64,000 nucleotides of DNA from CAINVV01 sp036508555. GTDB taxonomy: Bacteria > Bacteroidota > Bacteroidia > Bacteroidales > Prolixibacteraceae. The notes under the pieces were generated by a model, which did no database searches, was not told where the DNA came from, and worked only from the letters and a program-made list of their open reading frames with translations. The number at the start of each line of letters is the position of its first letter. The stretch's first letter is position 1. The stretch is from the NCBI GenBank assembly GCA_036508555.1, contig DATCHD010000048.1:1-64000 (forward strand). The letters run 5' to 3'. The position numbers were made by a program, and so were the translations under genes. This document shows positions 1-7,687 of this stretch, piece by piece.

Positions 1-1
1 A

Positions 2-40
2 GGGCAAGTTTTACGTGTTGATGGTGGACTAGGCAAATAA
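2..40 (+). CDS. 3' end of a probable SDR oxidoreductase (partial)
   Basis: The first bases encode, in frame 2, GQVLRVDGGLGK followed by TAA. A Gly-Gln-Val-x-x-Val-Asp-Gly-Gly tail is characteristic of classical short-chain dehydrogenase/reductases such as FabG-like enzymes. Only 12 residues are present, so substrate and exact family cannot be judged. It ends eight bases before the transketolase start and is probably co-transcribed with the polysaccharide genes that follow. Confidence 0.5.
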   Translation, partial: GQVLRVDGGLGK

Positions 41-47
41 AAAAAAT

Positions 48-887
48 ATGAAAAAGATAGAAATCATTTATAATTGTAAAAAGGCAGCTCATGAAATGCG
101 ATCTAATGCTTTAAATATAGCATATTCTGTAAATCAAAAAAAACACAACATCCATTTTGGTTCTTCTTTTTCAATCATTGATATTTTAGCGACATTATAT
201 ATAGGAATCATGAACATTGATCCAAATAATATTACTAGTAGAAGCAGAGATCGATTTATTTTAAGTAAGGGGCATGGAGCACTTGCATTGTATTCCGCAT
301 TATATGTGTCAAAAATAATTTCCGAAGAAGATTTTTGTTCTTTTTATCAAAATGGTGGCGACTTCCCGGCACATCCTGTGATGAATATTAATAAAGGAAT
401 TGAATTTTCAAGTGGAAGCCTTGGACTTGGATTATCGCTTGGTATTGGATCAGCTCTTGCGGGAAGGATAAATAAATTAGATTATAACGTTTATATACTA
501 ATGGGTAATGGAGAATGTAATGAAGGAACTGTTTGGGAAGCCGCAATGTTCGCTAAACACAACAAACTATCAAATTTGACTGTTATTATTGATAATAACA
601 GTATGCAGTCTGATGGGAACAGTAATGATATACTATCATACGACGTTGAAAGTATTTGGCGTGGTTTTGGATGGAATGTAGTAACTGTTAACGATGGCAA
701 TGATATTTCACAATTATATGATGCTTTGGTTCCAATACAGACAAATCTGCCCAGAGTAATAATAGCTAAAACAGTAAAAGGTAAAGGAATTTCATTCATG
801 GAAAACAACGGCGAATGGCATCATAACAAACTAAACCAAGAGCAATTTGAATTGGCATCACAAGAATTAATAATGCAAAATAGTTAG
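48..887 (+). CDS. Transketolase-like N-terminal (ThDP-binding) subunit
   Basis: 279 residues, the size expected for the N-terminal half of a split transketolase, which binds the thiamine diphosphate pyrophosphate and Mg2+. The conserved SKGHG is at about 73-77, a Gly-Ser-Leu-Gly-rich segment at 122-132, and the ThDP motif begins near 152 and ends with Asp-Asn-Asn near 182-184. The usual Gly-Asp-Gly at its start is Gly-Asn-Gly (about 153-155), replacing a metal-ligand Asp. The C-terminal subunit starts four bases downstream, so the two should form one enzyme. Being inside a surface-polysaccharide cluster, it more likely makes or extends an unusual sugar than serves the pentose phosphate pathway; this is inference. 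Confidence 0.9.
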   Translation: MKKIEIIYNCKKAAHEMRSNALNIAYSVNQKKHNIHFGSSFSIIDILATLYIGIMNIDPNNITSRSRDRFILSKGHGALALYSALYVSKIISEEDFCSFYQNGGDFPAHPVMNINKGIEFSSGSLGLGLSLGIGSALAGRINKLDYNVYILMGNGECNEGTVWEAAMFAKHNKLSNLTVIIDNNSMQSDGNSNDILSYDVESIWRGFGWNVVTVNDGNDISQLYDALVPIQTNLPRVIIAKTVKGKGISFMENNGEWHHNKLNQEQFELASQELIMQNS

Positions 888-891
888 CTAT

Positions 892-1875
892 ATGATCGAG
901 ATAAACAAGATAAATATACGTACATGGTCTATGTTGAGTTCCCGTGGCACTTTTGGATCTGTAATGTTAGAAATGGCTAATGATAATGAAAACCTATTAA
1001 TACTTTCTGCTGATTTATGCAATTCTTCAGGCCTTGATCGGTTTAGGGCAAAATATCCAGAAAAATTTATAAATATTGGAATTGCTGAGCAAAATATGCT
1101 TGGAATTGCTGCGGGATTAACAAAAGAAGGAATGAATGTATTTTGTACAACTTTCTCTACTTTTGCTACAATGAGAGCTTGTGAACAAGTGAGAAATCAC
1201 ATGGGTTATATGGGATTAAACATCAAACTTGTCGGATTGGCTTCTGGTTTTGCAACAGGTATTTTGGGAAATTCACACTATGGTCTTGAAGATATCTCCA
1301 TTATAAGATCAATCCCCAACATTACAATTTTATCACCTGCTGATAGTACCGAAACAGTTAAAGCCACTATTGCCTTGATCTCTTATGATCATCCGGTTTA
1401 TTTAAGACTTACAGGAGGAGCAAATAATCCAATTGTTTATAAAGAGGATTATGATTTTGAAATAGGTAAAGCTATAATCCTTAAAGACAATGGAGATGTT
1501 ACAATTTTTGCATCCGGCACAATGGTTTACAATTCATTGGAGGCTTCTAAAATACTTAATCAAAGAGGTATTTTAGCACGCGTAGTAAATATTCATACTA
1601 TAAAACCGCTTGATATTGAGTGTATTTCAAGAATGCAAATGCATTCTAAATTATTTGTTTCTGTCGAGGAACACAATATCATTGGGGGGCTTGGAAGTGC
1701 GATTGCTGATCATATTAGTTCAACATCTTGTTGTATTCCTTTATTAAAACTTGGTATAGCAGATCAGTTCCGACATGCTGGAGATTATAGCTTTATGCTC
1801 GAACAAAATGAATTGCACCCTGCCCAGATTGCTAAAAATATTGAAGAAAAATACCAGTCTCTCAATGAAGCGTAA
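892..1875 (+). CDS. Transketolase-like C-terminal (Pyr-domain) subunit
   Basis: 327 residues comprising the pyrimidine-binding domain and the C-terminal transketolase domain. NIGIAEQNM at about 61-69 carries the Glu that activates the thiamine aminopyrimidine, and NSHYGLEDI near 126-134 matches the substrate loop of split transketolases and DXS-like enzymes. It partners the preceding N-terminal half, with a four-base gap, and is followed six bases later by the AMP-dependent ligase, indicating one operon. Physiological donor and acceptor cannot be read from the sequence. Confidence 0.9.
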   Translation: MIEINKINIRTWSMLSSRGTFGSVMLEMANDNENLLILSADLCNSSGLDRFRAKYPEKFINIGIAEQNMLGIAAGLTKEGMNVFCTTFSTFATMRACEQVRNHMGYMGLNIKLVGLASGFATGILGNSHYGLEDISIIRSIPNITILSPADSTETVKATIALISYDHPVYLRLTGGANNPIVYKEDYDFEIGKAIILKDNGDVTIFASGTMVYNSLEASKILNQRGILARVVNIHTIKPLDIECISRMQMHSKLFVSVEEHNIIGGLGSAIADHISSTSCCIPLLKLGIADQFRHAGDYSFMLEQNELHPAQIAKNIEEKYQSLNEA

Positions 1876-1881
1876 TTATCA

Positions 1882-3288
1882 ATGCTTGCAAAACAAATAA
1901 AATATCCATACCTTGACAATATTGCAGTAATATCAGATAGAGGAGAATCCTTTACTTACAGGGAATTGAATTTTTTCGTCTATGTGGTATATGCCAATAT
2001 CGGTCATCGATGCCTTATTTTTTGTCTATGTAAAAATCAAATAGGCTCACTTTGCGGTTATATTTCATGTCTAAAGAATAGAGTTGTTCCGGTAATGCTT
2101 GATTCTTCAATGAATAAAGAATTGTTGGATGAACTGATTAACACTTACCAACCAGAATACATCTGGCTGCCAACTGATCAACTTTCGGACTTTCCAAACG
2201 GACTTGAAATTTACTCTATACTGGATTATTCACTCGTAAAAATGGGTTCGAACGCTTCTTTCATCTTACATGATGATTTAGCCTTGCTTTTAACTACATC
2301 AGGTAGCACCGGCAGTCCAAAACTGGTTCGTATCAGCTACGAAAATTTAGAAGCGAATGCCAGTTCAATTGCTGAATATTTGTCAATTGATGATCACGAA
2401 CGTCCAATTACTACTTTACCCATGAATTATTCGTTTGGTCTTTCCATCATAAATAGTCATTTATTGAAAGGTGCAACGATCCTCTTAACCTCAAAGTCAC
2501 TCATGGAGAAAGAGTTTTGGGCTTTCTTAAAAGAGCAAAAAGCAACCTCGTTGTCGGGTGTTCCTTACACTTACGAAATATTAAAAAAGCTTCGCTTTTT
2601 CAGGATGGATCTGCCATCACTCAAAACATTAACTCAGGCAGGAGGTAAGCTGAACAATGAACTAACCAAAGAATTTGCAGAATTTTGTCAGCAAACCAAC
2701 AAACGCTTTTTTGTGATGTACGGTCAAACCGAAGCTACTGCACGAATGAGTTATTTGCCTCCAGAATATTCTCTGTCGAAACTGGGCAGCATGGGAATAG
2801 CCATACCAGGAGGAGAATTCAGTTTAATTGATGAAGCAGGATTGACAATAAAAGACCATGACATTACCGGGGAGCTTGTTTACAGAGGAAAAAATGTTTC
2901 GATGGGCTATGCCGAATGTGGTGCAGACCTTCAAAAAGAAGATGAAAACCACGGGATTTTATTTACGGGAGATATAGCAAAACGGGATAGTGATAATTTC
3001 TATTCAATTGTTGGACGAAAAAAGCGCTTTATCAAATTGTATGGTAACAGAGTCAATCTTGATGAAACAGAAAGGTTACTGAAAAGTATCCTGACTGATT
3101 GTGCCTGTATTGGGGAAGACGACCACATGCAAATTTATATTACAGATAATACCCGAAAAGATGAGGTACGGAATTTCATCTCGGCCAAAATCGGGATCCA
3201 TCATTCTGCTTTTACCATCAAACATATAGCTACAATTCCCAAAAATCCATCAGGCAAAACAATTTATTCAAATCTAGCTTCTATCTAA
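1882..3288 (+). CDS. AMP-dependent acyl/aryl ligase (ANL superfamily)
   Basis: 468 residues with the ANL motifs in order: TTSGSTGSPKL at about 138-148 (ATP phosphate loop), YGQTE at 280-284, TGDIA about 350, and the C-terminal NPSGK lysine close to the end. It should activate a carboxylic acid as an acyl-adenylate and transfer it to CoA or a carrier protein. It is shorter than long-chain acyl-CoA synthetases and resembles free-standing adenylation enzymes of secondary-metabolite or polysaccharide clusters. The TAA stop shares one base with the ATG of the LuxE-like gene (TAATG), so the two are translationally coupled and likely act consecutively. Confidence 0.85.
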   Translation: MLAKQIKYPYLDNIAVISDRGESFTYRELNFFVYVVYANIGHRCLIFCLCKNQIGSLCGYISCLKNRVVPVMLDSSMNKELLDELINTYQPEYIWLPTDQLSDFPNGLEIYSILDYSLVKMGSNASFILHDDLALLLTTSGSTGSPKLVRISYENLEANASSIAEYLSIDDHERPITTLPMNYSFGLSIINSHLLKGATILLTSKSLMEKEFWAFLKEQKATSLSGVPYTYEILKKLRFFRMDLPSLKTLTQAGGKLNNELTKEFAEFCQQTNKRFFVMYGQTEATARMSYLPPEYSLSKLGSMGIAIPGGEFSLIDEAGLTIKDHDITGELVYRGKNVSMGYAECGADLQKEDENHGILFTGDIAKRDSDNFYSIVGRKKRFIKLYGNRVNLDETERLLKSILTDCACIGEDDHMQIYITDNTRKDEVRNFISAKIGIHHSAFTIKHIATIPKNPSGKTIYSNLASI

Positions 3289-4367
3289 TGGATATTGCTG
3301 AATTACTAAATACATCACCATATTCTCTGAGTAAAAATGAGAAACGCGAAGTTTTAGATTCATTTTTAACTCAGCTTACCAGGCATCATTACAATGACTG
3401 TCCGGCCTATACTAAAATGATGGATGGGATAGGTTATGATTCCAATAAGGAATATAACTTCACTGAATTGCCGTTTTTACCGGTAAGGCTTTTTAAAATG
3501 CTGGATTTATTAAGTGTTGGCAAAGAGGAAATTGTAAAAACAATGACTTCCTCCGGCACCTCCGGTCAGGCTGTTTCCCGCATCTACTTAGATAGAGATA
3601 CTTCGGCCAACCAAACGAAAGTTCTGACTAAAATAGTATCTTCTTTAATCGGAAAACAACGGGTACCGATGATTATCATTGACACTGATGCAATTCTTAA
3701 AAACAGGAATTTGTTTTCAGCGCGTGGTGCCGGCATTTTAGGTTTTTCAATGTTTGGAAGTAAACGAATATATGCACTGAATGAGGAAATGGAACTTAAT
3801 ACAGATTTGATTCTGGAATTTCTGGATAACCACAAAAATGAACGGATCTTTCTATTCGGTTTTACTTTTATGATCTGGCAACATTTCTATAAGCAATTGG
3901 TTGAAAAAGGAATCAAAATTGACCTTTCAAATGCGGTTTTAATCCATGGTGGTGGATGGAAGAAACTAATTTCAGAATCTGTTTCTTCACATGATTTTAA
4001 AGAAAAGCTAAATGAAGTCTGTGGAATAAGCCATGTTCACGATTATTATGGCATGGTTGAACAGACTGGTTCCATATATATGGAATGTGAGTGCGGTCAT
4101 CTGCACGCTCCGGTTTATTCAGATATCATTATCAGACGCGCATCAGATTTTTCAATAGCAGATATAGACGAAAGAGGCATTATTCAGGTCGTATCTGTTC
4201 TTCCCTATAGTTATCCCGGTCATTCATTGCTAACCGAAGACGAAGGTATATTACTAGGAGAAGATGTTTGTTCTTGTGGCCGACTAGGTAAATATTTTAA
4301 AATTGTTGGACGATTAAAAAATGCAGAAATCAGAGGCTGCAGTGATACCTATGCAGAAAAATTTTAA
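3288..4367 (+). CDS. LuxE/PaaK-like acyl-protein synthetase
   Basis: 359 residues related to the acyl-protein synthetase of fatty acid reductase complexes, which activates an acyl group and passes it to LuxC. A TSSGTSGQ adenylation-type loop is at about 87-94, and HDYYGMVEQTG lies in the second half. Two Cys clusters near the C-terminus (CECGH and CSCGR) may bind metal or carry the acyl transfer cysteine. It sits between the ligase and the LuxC-like gene and overlaps the latter by 17 bases. In bioluminescent bacteria this pair makes fatty aldehyde; no luciferase genes are visible here, so the aldehyde is probably for cell-surface sugar modification. Confidence 0.85.
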   Translation: MDIAELLNTSPYSLSKNEKREVLDSFLTQLTRHHYNDCPAYTKMMDGIGYDSNKEYNFTELPFLPVRLFKMLDLLSVGKEEIVKTMTSSGTSGQAVSRIYLDRDTSANQTKVLTKIVSSLIGKQRVPMIIIDTDAILKNRNLFSARGAGILGFSMFGSKRIYALNEEMELNTDLILEFLDNHKNERIFLFGFTFMIWQHFYKQLVEKGIKIDLSNAVLIHGGGWKKLISESVSSHDFKEKLNEVCGISHVHDYYGMVEQTGSIYMECECGHLHAPVYSDIIIRRASDFSIADIDERGIIQVVSVLPYSYPGHSLLTEDEGILLGEDVCSCGRLGKYFKIVGRLKNAEIRGCSDTYAEKF

Positions 4368-5562
4368 TGACATCGAATTTCTCTTCCCGAGGGAATTCGA
4401 TATAGACAGTTTTATTCAATCTTCTCCACTTGAACCATTTTCAGAAGATTCAATGGAATATCTGAATGCCTTGTCTATCGAATTGAACAAATCACCGAAC
4501 ATCAGAAATTATCCGGATGTAGCAACATTTGCATTCTTTTGCCGGAAAGCAAATATTCATCATTTGAAAACGCAGTATTCTCAGGAAGATATTCTTAGAT
4601 TAGGAAGAGGTATTGTCTTTCATATTGCACCATCCAATGTTCCGGTCAACTTTGCCTATTCTTTAATCTGCGGATTACTTTCAGGTAATTTAAACATTGT
4701 AAGAGTTCCTTCAAAAAGATTTGAACAGGTGGAAATCATTTGTAATGCAATTCAGAAATTAAGTCAGGAGTCAAAATTTGAATCCTTTTCTTCCCGAATA
4801 GTTCTCTTACGCTATGACCGTCAAAATTCAGCAACGGCATATTTATCATCCATTTGCGATGTTCGGGTTATATGGGGGGGAGATACCACTATTGAACAAA
4901 TAAGAGCAAATAAACTTCCTCCCCGTTCGTTTGACATTACTTTTGCTGATCGCTATTCGCTTTGTGCAATTAATGCAGACAAGTATATCCATGAAACTGC
5001 ACCAGAGAAAATTGCATTGGGCTTTTATAACGACACTTATTTATTTGATCAAAATGCCTGTACTGCTCCACATTTAATAATCTGGCTTGGCAATGTTGAA
5101 AATATCAAAATTGCCCAAAAAAATTTCTGGGATAATTTATATGAATTGGTAAAATCAAGATATCAAGTACAACCGGTTATTGCAGTAGACAAATTGACCT
5201 CCTTTTATAATCAGGCAGCTCTGTCAAATCAAATAAAAAAAACAAATACCCCCGATAATCTGATTTGGAGGATTGAGCTTAACGATTTATCGAAAGATAT
5301 TGATAAATTTCGCTGTACCAGTGGATATTTTTCAGAATACAAAGCAACTTCTCTATTTGAACTCTCCAAAATTATTGACCGTAAATACCAAACACTTTCC
5401 TATTATGGCATTGAAAAAGGAGATTTAATTCAATTCATAGAACAAGTGAAACCATTAGGAATAGACCGCATTGTTCCTATTGGAAAGACAACAGATTTTT
5501 CATTGACGTGGGATGGATTTAACTTGATTGAATCTCTTTCTAGAAGAATAGATATCGAATAA
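4351..5562 (+). CDS. LuxC-like acyl-CoA/acyl-enzyme reductase
   Basis: From the ATG at 4351 the product has 403 residues. DQNACTAP (Cys about 237) matches the acyl-accepting nucleophile of LuxC reductases, which reduce a thioester to an aldehyde with NADPH. An upstream in-frame ATG at 4321 would add ten residues and a longer overlap with the LuxE-like gene; 4351 fits the family start better because PxxFDID-type sequence follows soon after. With the preceding ligase and LuxE-like protein it forms an acid-to-aldehyde route; an acceptor could then be the split transketolase, which is inference. Confidence 0.85.
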   Translation: MQKNFNDIEFLFPREFDIDSFIQSSPLEPFSEDSMEYLNALSIELNKSPNIRNYPDVATFAFFCRKANIHHLKTQYSQEDILRLGRGIVFHIAPSNVPVNFAYSLICGLLSGNLNIVRVPSKRFEQVEIICNAIQKLSQESKFESFSSRIVLLRYDRQNSATAYLSSICDVRVIWGGDTTIEQIRANKLPPRSFDITFADRYSLCAINADKYIHETAPEKIALGFYNDTYLFDQNACTAPHLIIWLGNVENIKIAQKNFWDNLYELVKSRYQVQPVIAVDKLTSFYNQAALSNQIKKTNTPDNLIWRIELNDLSKDIDKFRCTSGYFSEYKATSLFELSKIIDRKYQTLSYYGIEKGDLIQFIEQVKPLGIDRIVPIGKTTDFSLTWDGFNLIESLSRRIDIE

Positions 5563-5594
5563 GATTCAAGACTTCTTAAGTTAAATAAAAAGTA

Positions 5595-6200
5595 ATGTAC
5601 AAAAACTGCTTTAAACGATTAATTGATTTCACAATAGCACTAATTGGATTTATCTGTTTATCTCCAGTTTTTATTCTAATGACTCTTCTCTTGTTTATAG
5701 TCAATAATGGCAAACCGTTCTTCTTTCAAATTCGTCCGGGAAAGAATGAAAAGTTGTTTCGAATTATCAAATTCAAAACTATGAACGATAAACGCAATAA
5801 AAATGGTGCGTTACTCCCTGATGAAGAACGGTTGACTGCGTTAGGTAAATTTACCCGCAAAACCTCGCTTGATGAAATTCCACAATTGCTCAATGTGATA
5901 AAAGGTGATATGAGCCTTATAGGGCCAAGACCTTTATTGATTGAGTATTTACCTTTATACAATGATGTACAACGACATCGTCATGATATTCGCCCTGGAA
6001 TCACCGGCTGGGCACAAGTAAATGGGCGTAATGCAATTCATTGGGAAGAAAAATTTGAGTTGGATGTTTGGTATGTTAACCACTTAAGCCTTCGGTTAGA
6101 TCTGAAAATTCTTGGATTAACAATCTATAAAGTTTTCAAGAAGGATGGCATCAACCAACAAGGTCAGGCCACAATGAAAAAGTTTATGATCAAAAATTAA
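5595..6200 (+). CDS. Initiating sugar-phosphate transferase (PglC/WcaJ-type)
   Basis: 201 residues: one N-terminal hydrophobic re-entrant segment at about 10-35, then the bacterial sugar transferase domain with KFKTM, DEIPQLLNV, GPRPLL and RPGITGWAQVNGRN motifs. Such monotopic phosphoglycosyl transferases move a sugar-1-phosphate from a UDP-sugar to undecaprenyl phosphate and start O-antigen, capsule or glycoprotein glycan synthesis at the inner membrane. Its length corresponds to the short catalytic form lacking the extra membrane domain of WcaJ. It is the last AT-rich gene of the 5' cluster. The following aminotransferase and dehydratase suggest a 4-amino-4,6-dideoxy sugar substrate. Confidence 0.9.
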   Translation: MYKNCFKRLIDFTIALIGFICLSPVFILMTLLLFIVNNGKPFFFQIRPGKNEKLFRIIKFKTMNDKRNKNGALLPDEERLTALGKFTRKTSLDEIPQLLNVIKGDMSLIGPRPLLIEYLPLYNDVQRHRHDIRPGITGWAQVNGRNAIHWEEKFELDVWYVNHLSLRLDLKILGLTIYKVFKKDGINQQGQATMKKFMIKN

Positions 6201-6391
6201 AAATCCTAACAAGGTCAGGCTCAATTTAAAGTATCTGGAGCAATGGAGCTTTTGGCTTGACCTGCGGATAATCTATTGCACGCTTTTAAACCGCGAATTG
6301 AAGGGATTCGATTAGAAACAGATTGCCGCGCTGCGCCAGCAATGACGGGTATAGTACAGAAAATCACATCTCAGCAGAACAATCGTCCTAG
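6201..6391. other. Intergenic junction between AT-rich and GC-richer sugar genes
   Basis: No convincing gene. A ten-base repeat AAGGTCAGGC at the end of the upstream gene recurs around 6211, with a partial inverted copy (GCTTGACCT) near 6253, and 6321-6347 contains the imperfect palindrome ATTGCCGCGCTGCGCCAGCA followed by ATGACGG, which resembles a dispersed intergenic repeat of Bacteroidota genomes. PglD-type acetyltransferase genes often sit between PglC and PglE homologues; none is present here. Confidence 0.5.
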
Positions 6392-7573
6392 ATGGAAACT
6401 AAAAAAATATGGCTTTCGCTGGCCAAAATGTCAGGGCGTGAGCAGGATTTTATTCAGGAGGCTTTTGAAACCAACTGGGTGGTACCGCTTGGCCCGAATG
6501 TCGATGGATTTGAACACGACCTGCAAAACTATCTGGGCGAGGACCGGCAGGTAGTTGCCTTAAGCGCCGGTACGGCAGCCTTGCACCTGGCGTTAATCCA
6601 ACTGGACGTAAAGGCTGGCGACGAAGTGATTTGTCAGTCGTTCACGTTTGTCGCTTCGGCCAACCCGATTACCTACCTGGGGGCCACACCTGTATTTATC
6701 GACAGTGAGGCTGAAACCTGGAACATGGATCCGCTGTTGCTGGAAACGGCTATTCAGGATCGTTTTAACCAAACGGGAAAATATCCGAAGGCCATTATCC
6801 CGGTTCACCTGTACGGAATGCCGGCGAAAATGAAAGAGATTCTGGCGATCGCTTCCGGATACAACATTCCGGTGTTGGAGGATGCCGCGGAAGCTTTAGG
6901 TTCGGAATACAAAGGAAAAAGCTGCGGCACGTTTGGTGATTTTGGTGTGTTGTCGTTCAACGGCAATAAGATGATCACCACTTCGGGCGGCGGAGCGCTG
7001 ATTTGCCGGACCAGTAAAGAAGCTTCGCGGACCAAGTTTTATGCCACGCAGGCCCGGGACAACGCGCCCCATTACCAGCATTCCGAAATTGGCTACAATT
7101 ACAGGATGAGTAATATTTGTGCGGGCATCGGGCGTGGTCAGATGTATGTGCTGGAAAGTCACCTGGCCCGACGGCGTGAAATTCATTCCCTTTACCTGAA
7201 AAAATTATCCGGGCTTAAAGGTCTCACTGTTTTCGATAAACCATCGGCCGAATACGAATCAAATTTCTGGTTAACCTGTATTCAGGTCAATCCTGTTTTG
7301 TGTGGTTTCGCCCGCGAAGAAGTTCGCATGGCCATGGACGCGGCCAACATCGAAACGCGTCCACTCTGGAAACCCATGCATTTGCAGCCCGTATTTGCAG
7401 GTGCGCCCTATTACGGGAACGGCATTGCGGAACATTTGTTCGAAAACGGGCTTTGTCTGCCCTCCGGCCCCAACCTGACGGATGTGGATATTGAGCGGGT
7501 TGTGGATGTGATTCAGGGACTTTATTCCAAAGTAGCGTCGTTGGCAGAGTCCGCAGAAAACGTTGCAATTTAA
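6392..7573 (+). CDS. DegT/DnrJ/EryC1 (PglE-like) sugar aminotransferase
   Basis: 393-residue PLP-dependent aminotransferase of the nucleotide-sugar family. SAGTAALHLAL (59-69) binds the cofactor phosphate, VLEDAAEALGS (161-171) holds the PLP Asp, and NGNKMITTSGGG places the Schiff-base Lys at about 193. These enzymes aminate a 4-keto-6-deoxy nucleotide sugar, here plausibly the product of the dehydratase encoded next. Base composition is clearly GC-richer than the upstream cluster. It is 114 bases upstream of the dehydratase start on the same strand. Confidence 0.9.
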   Translation: METKKIWLSLAKMSGREQDFIQEAFETNWVVPLGPNVDGFEHDLQNYLGEDRQVVALSAGTAALHLALIQLDVKAGDEVICQSFTFVASANPITYLGATPVFIDSEAETWNMDPLLLETAIQDRFNQTGKYPKAIIPVHLYGMPAKMKEILAIASGYNIPVLEDAAEALGSEYKGKSCGTFGDFGVLSFNGNKMITTSGGGALICRTSKEASRTKFYATQARDNAPHYQHSEIGYNYRMSNICAGIGRGQMYVLESHLARRREIHSLYLKKLSGLKGLTVFDKPSAEYESNFWLTCIQVNPVLCGFAREEVRMAMDAANIETRPLWKPMHLQPVFAGAPYYGNGIAEHLFENGLCLPSGPNLTDVDIERVVDVIQGLYSKVASLAESAENVAI

Positions 7574-7687
7574 CATTAAGTAATAGACTGCTTCGTGCGT
7601 CGCAAGGTCGATAAAAAGAACATTCAGGCAGAACCTGCCTTACAAATAAAACCCTCCCTTAACCAAATTTATCCTAATTCATTTACA

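Noticed and set aside
6276..6554. 92-residue frame before the aminotransferase
   Set aside because: It runs mostly inside the aminotransferase gene in another frame and begins in repeat sequence.
7595..7687. GTG start extending the 4,6-dehydratase by 31 residues
   Set aside because: The extension is hydrophilic and unlike the family; the ATG at 7688 begins just before the first membrane helix.
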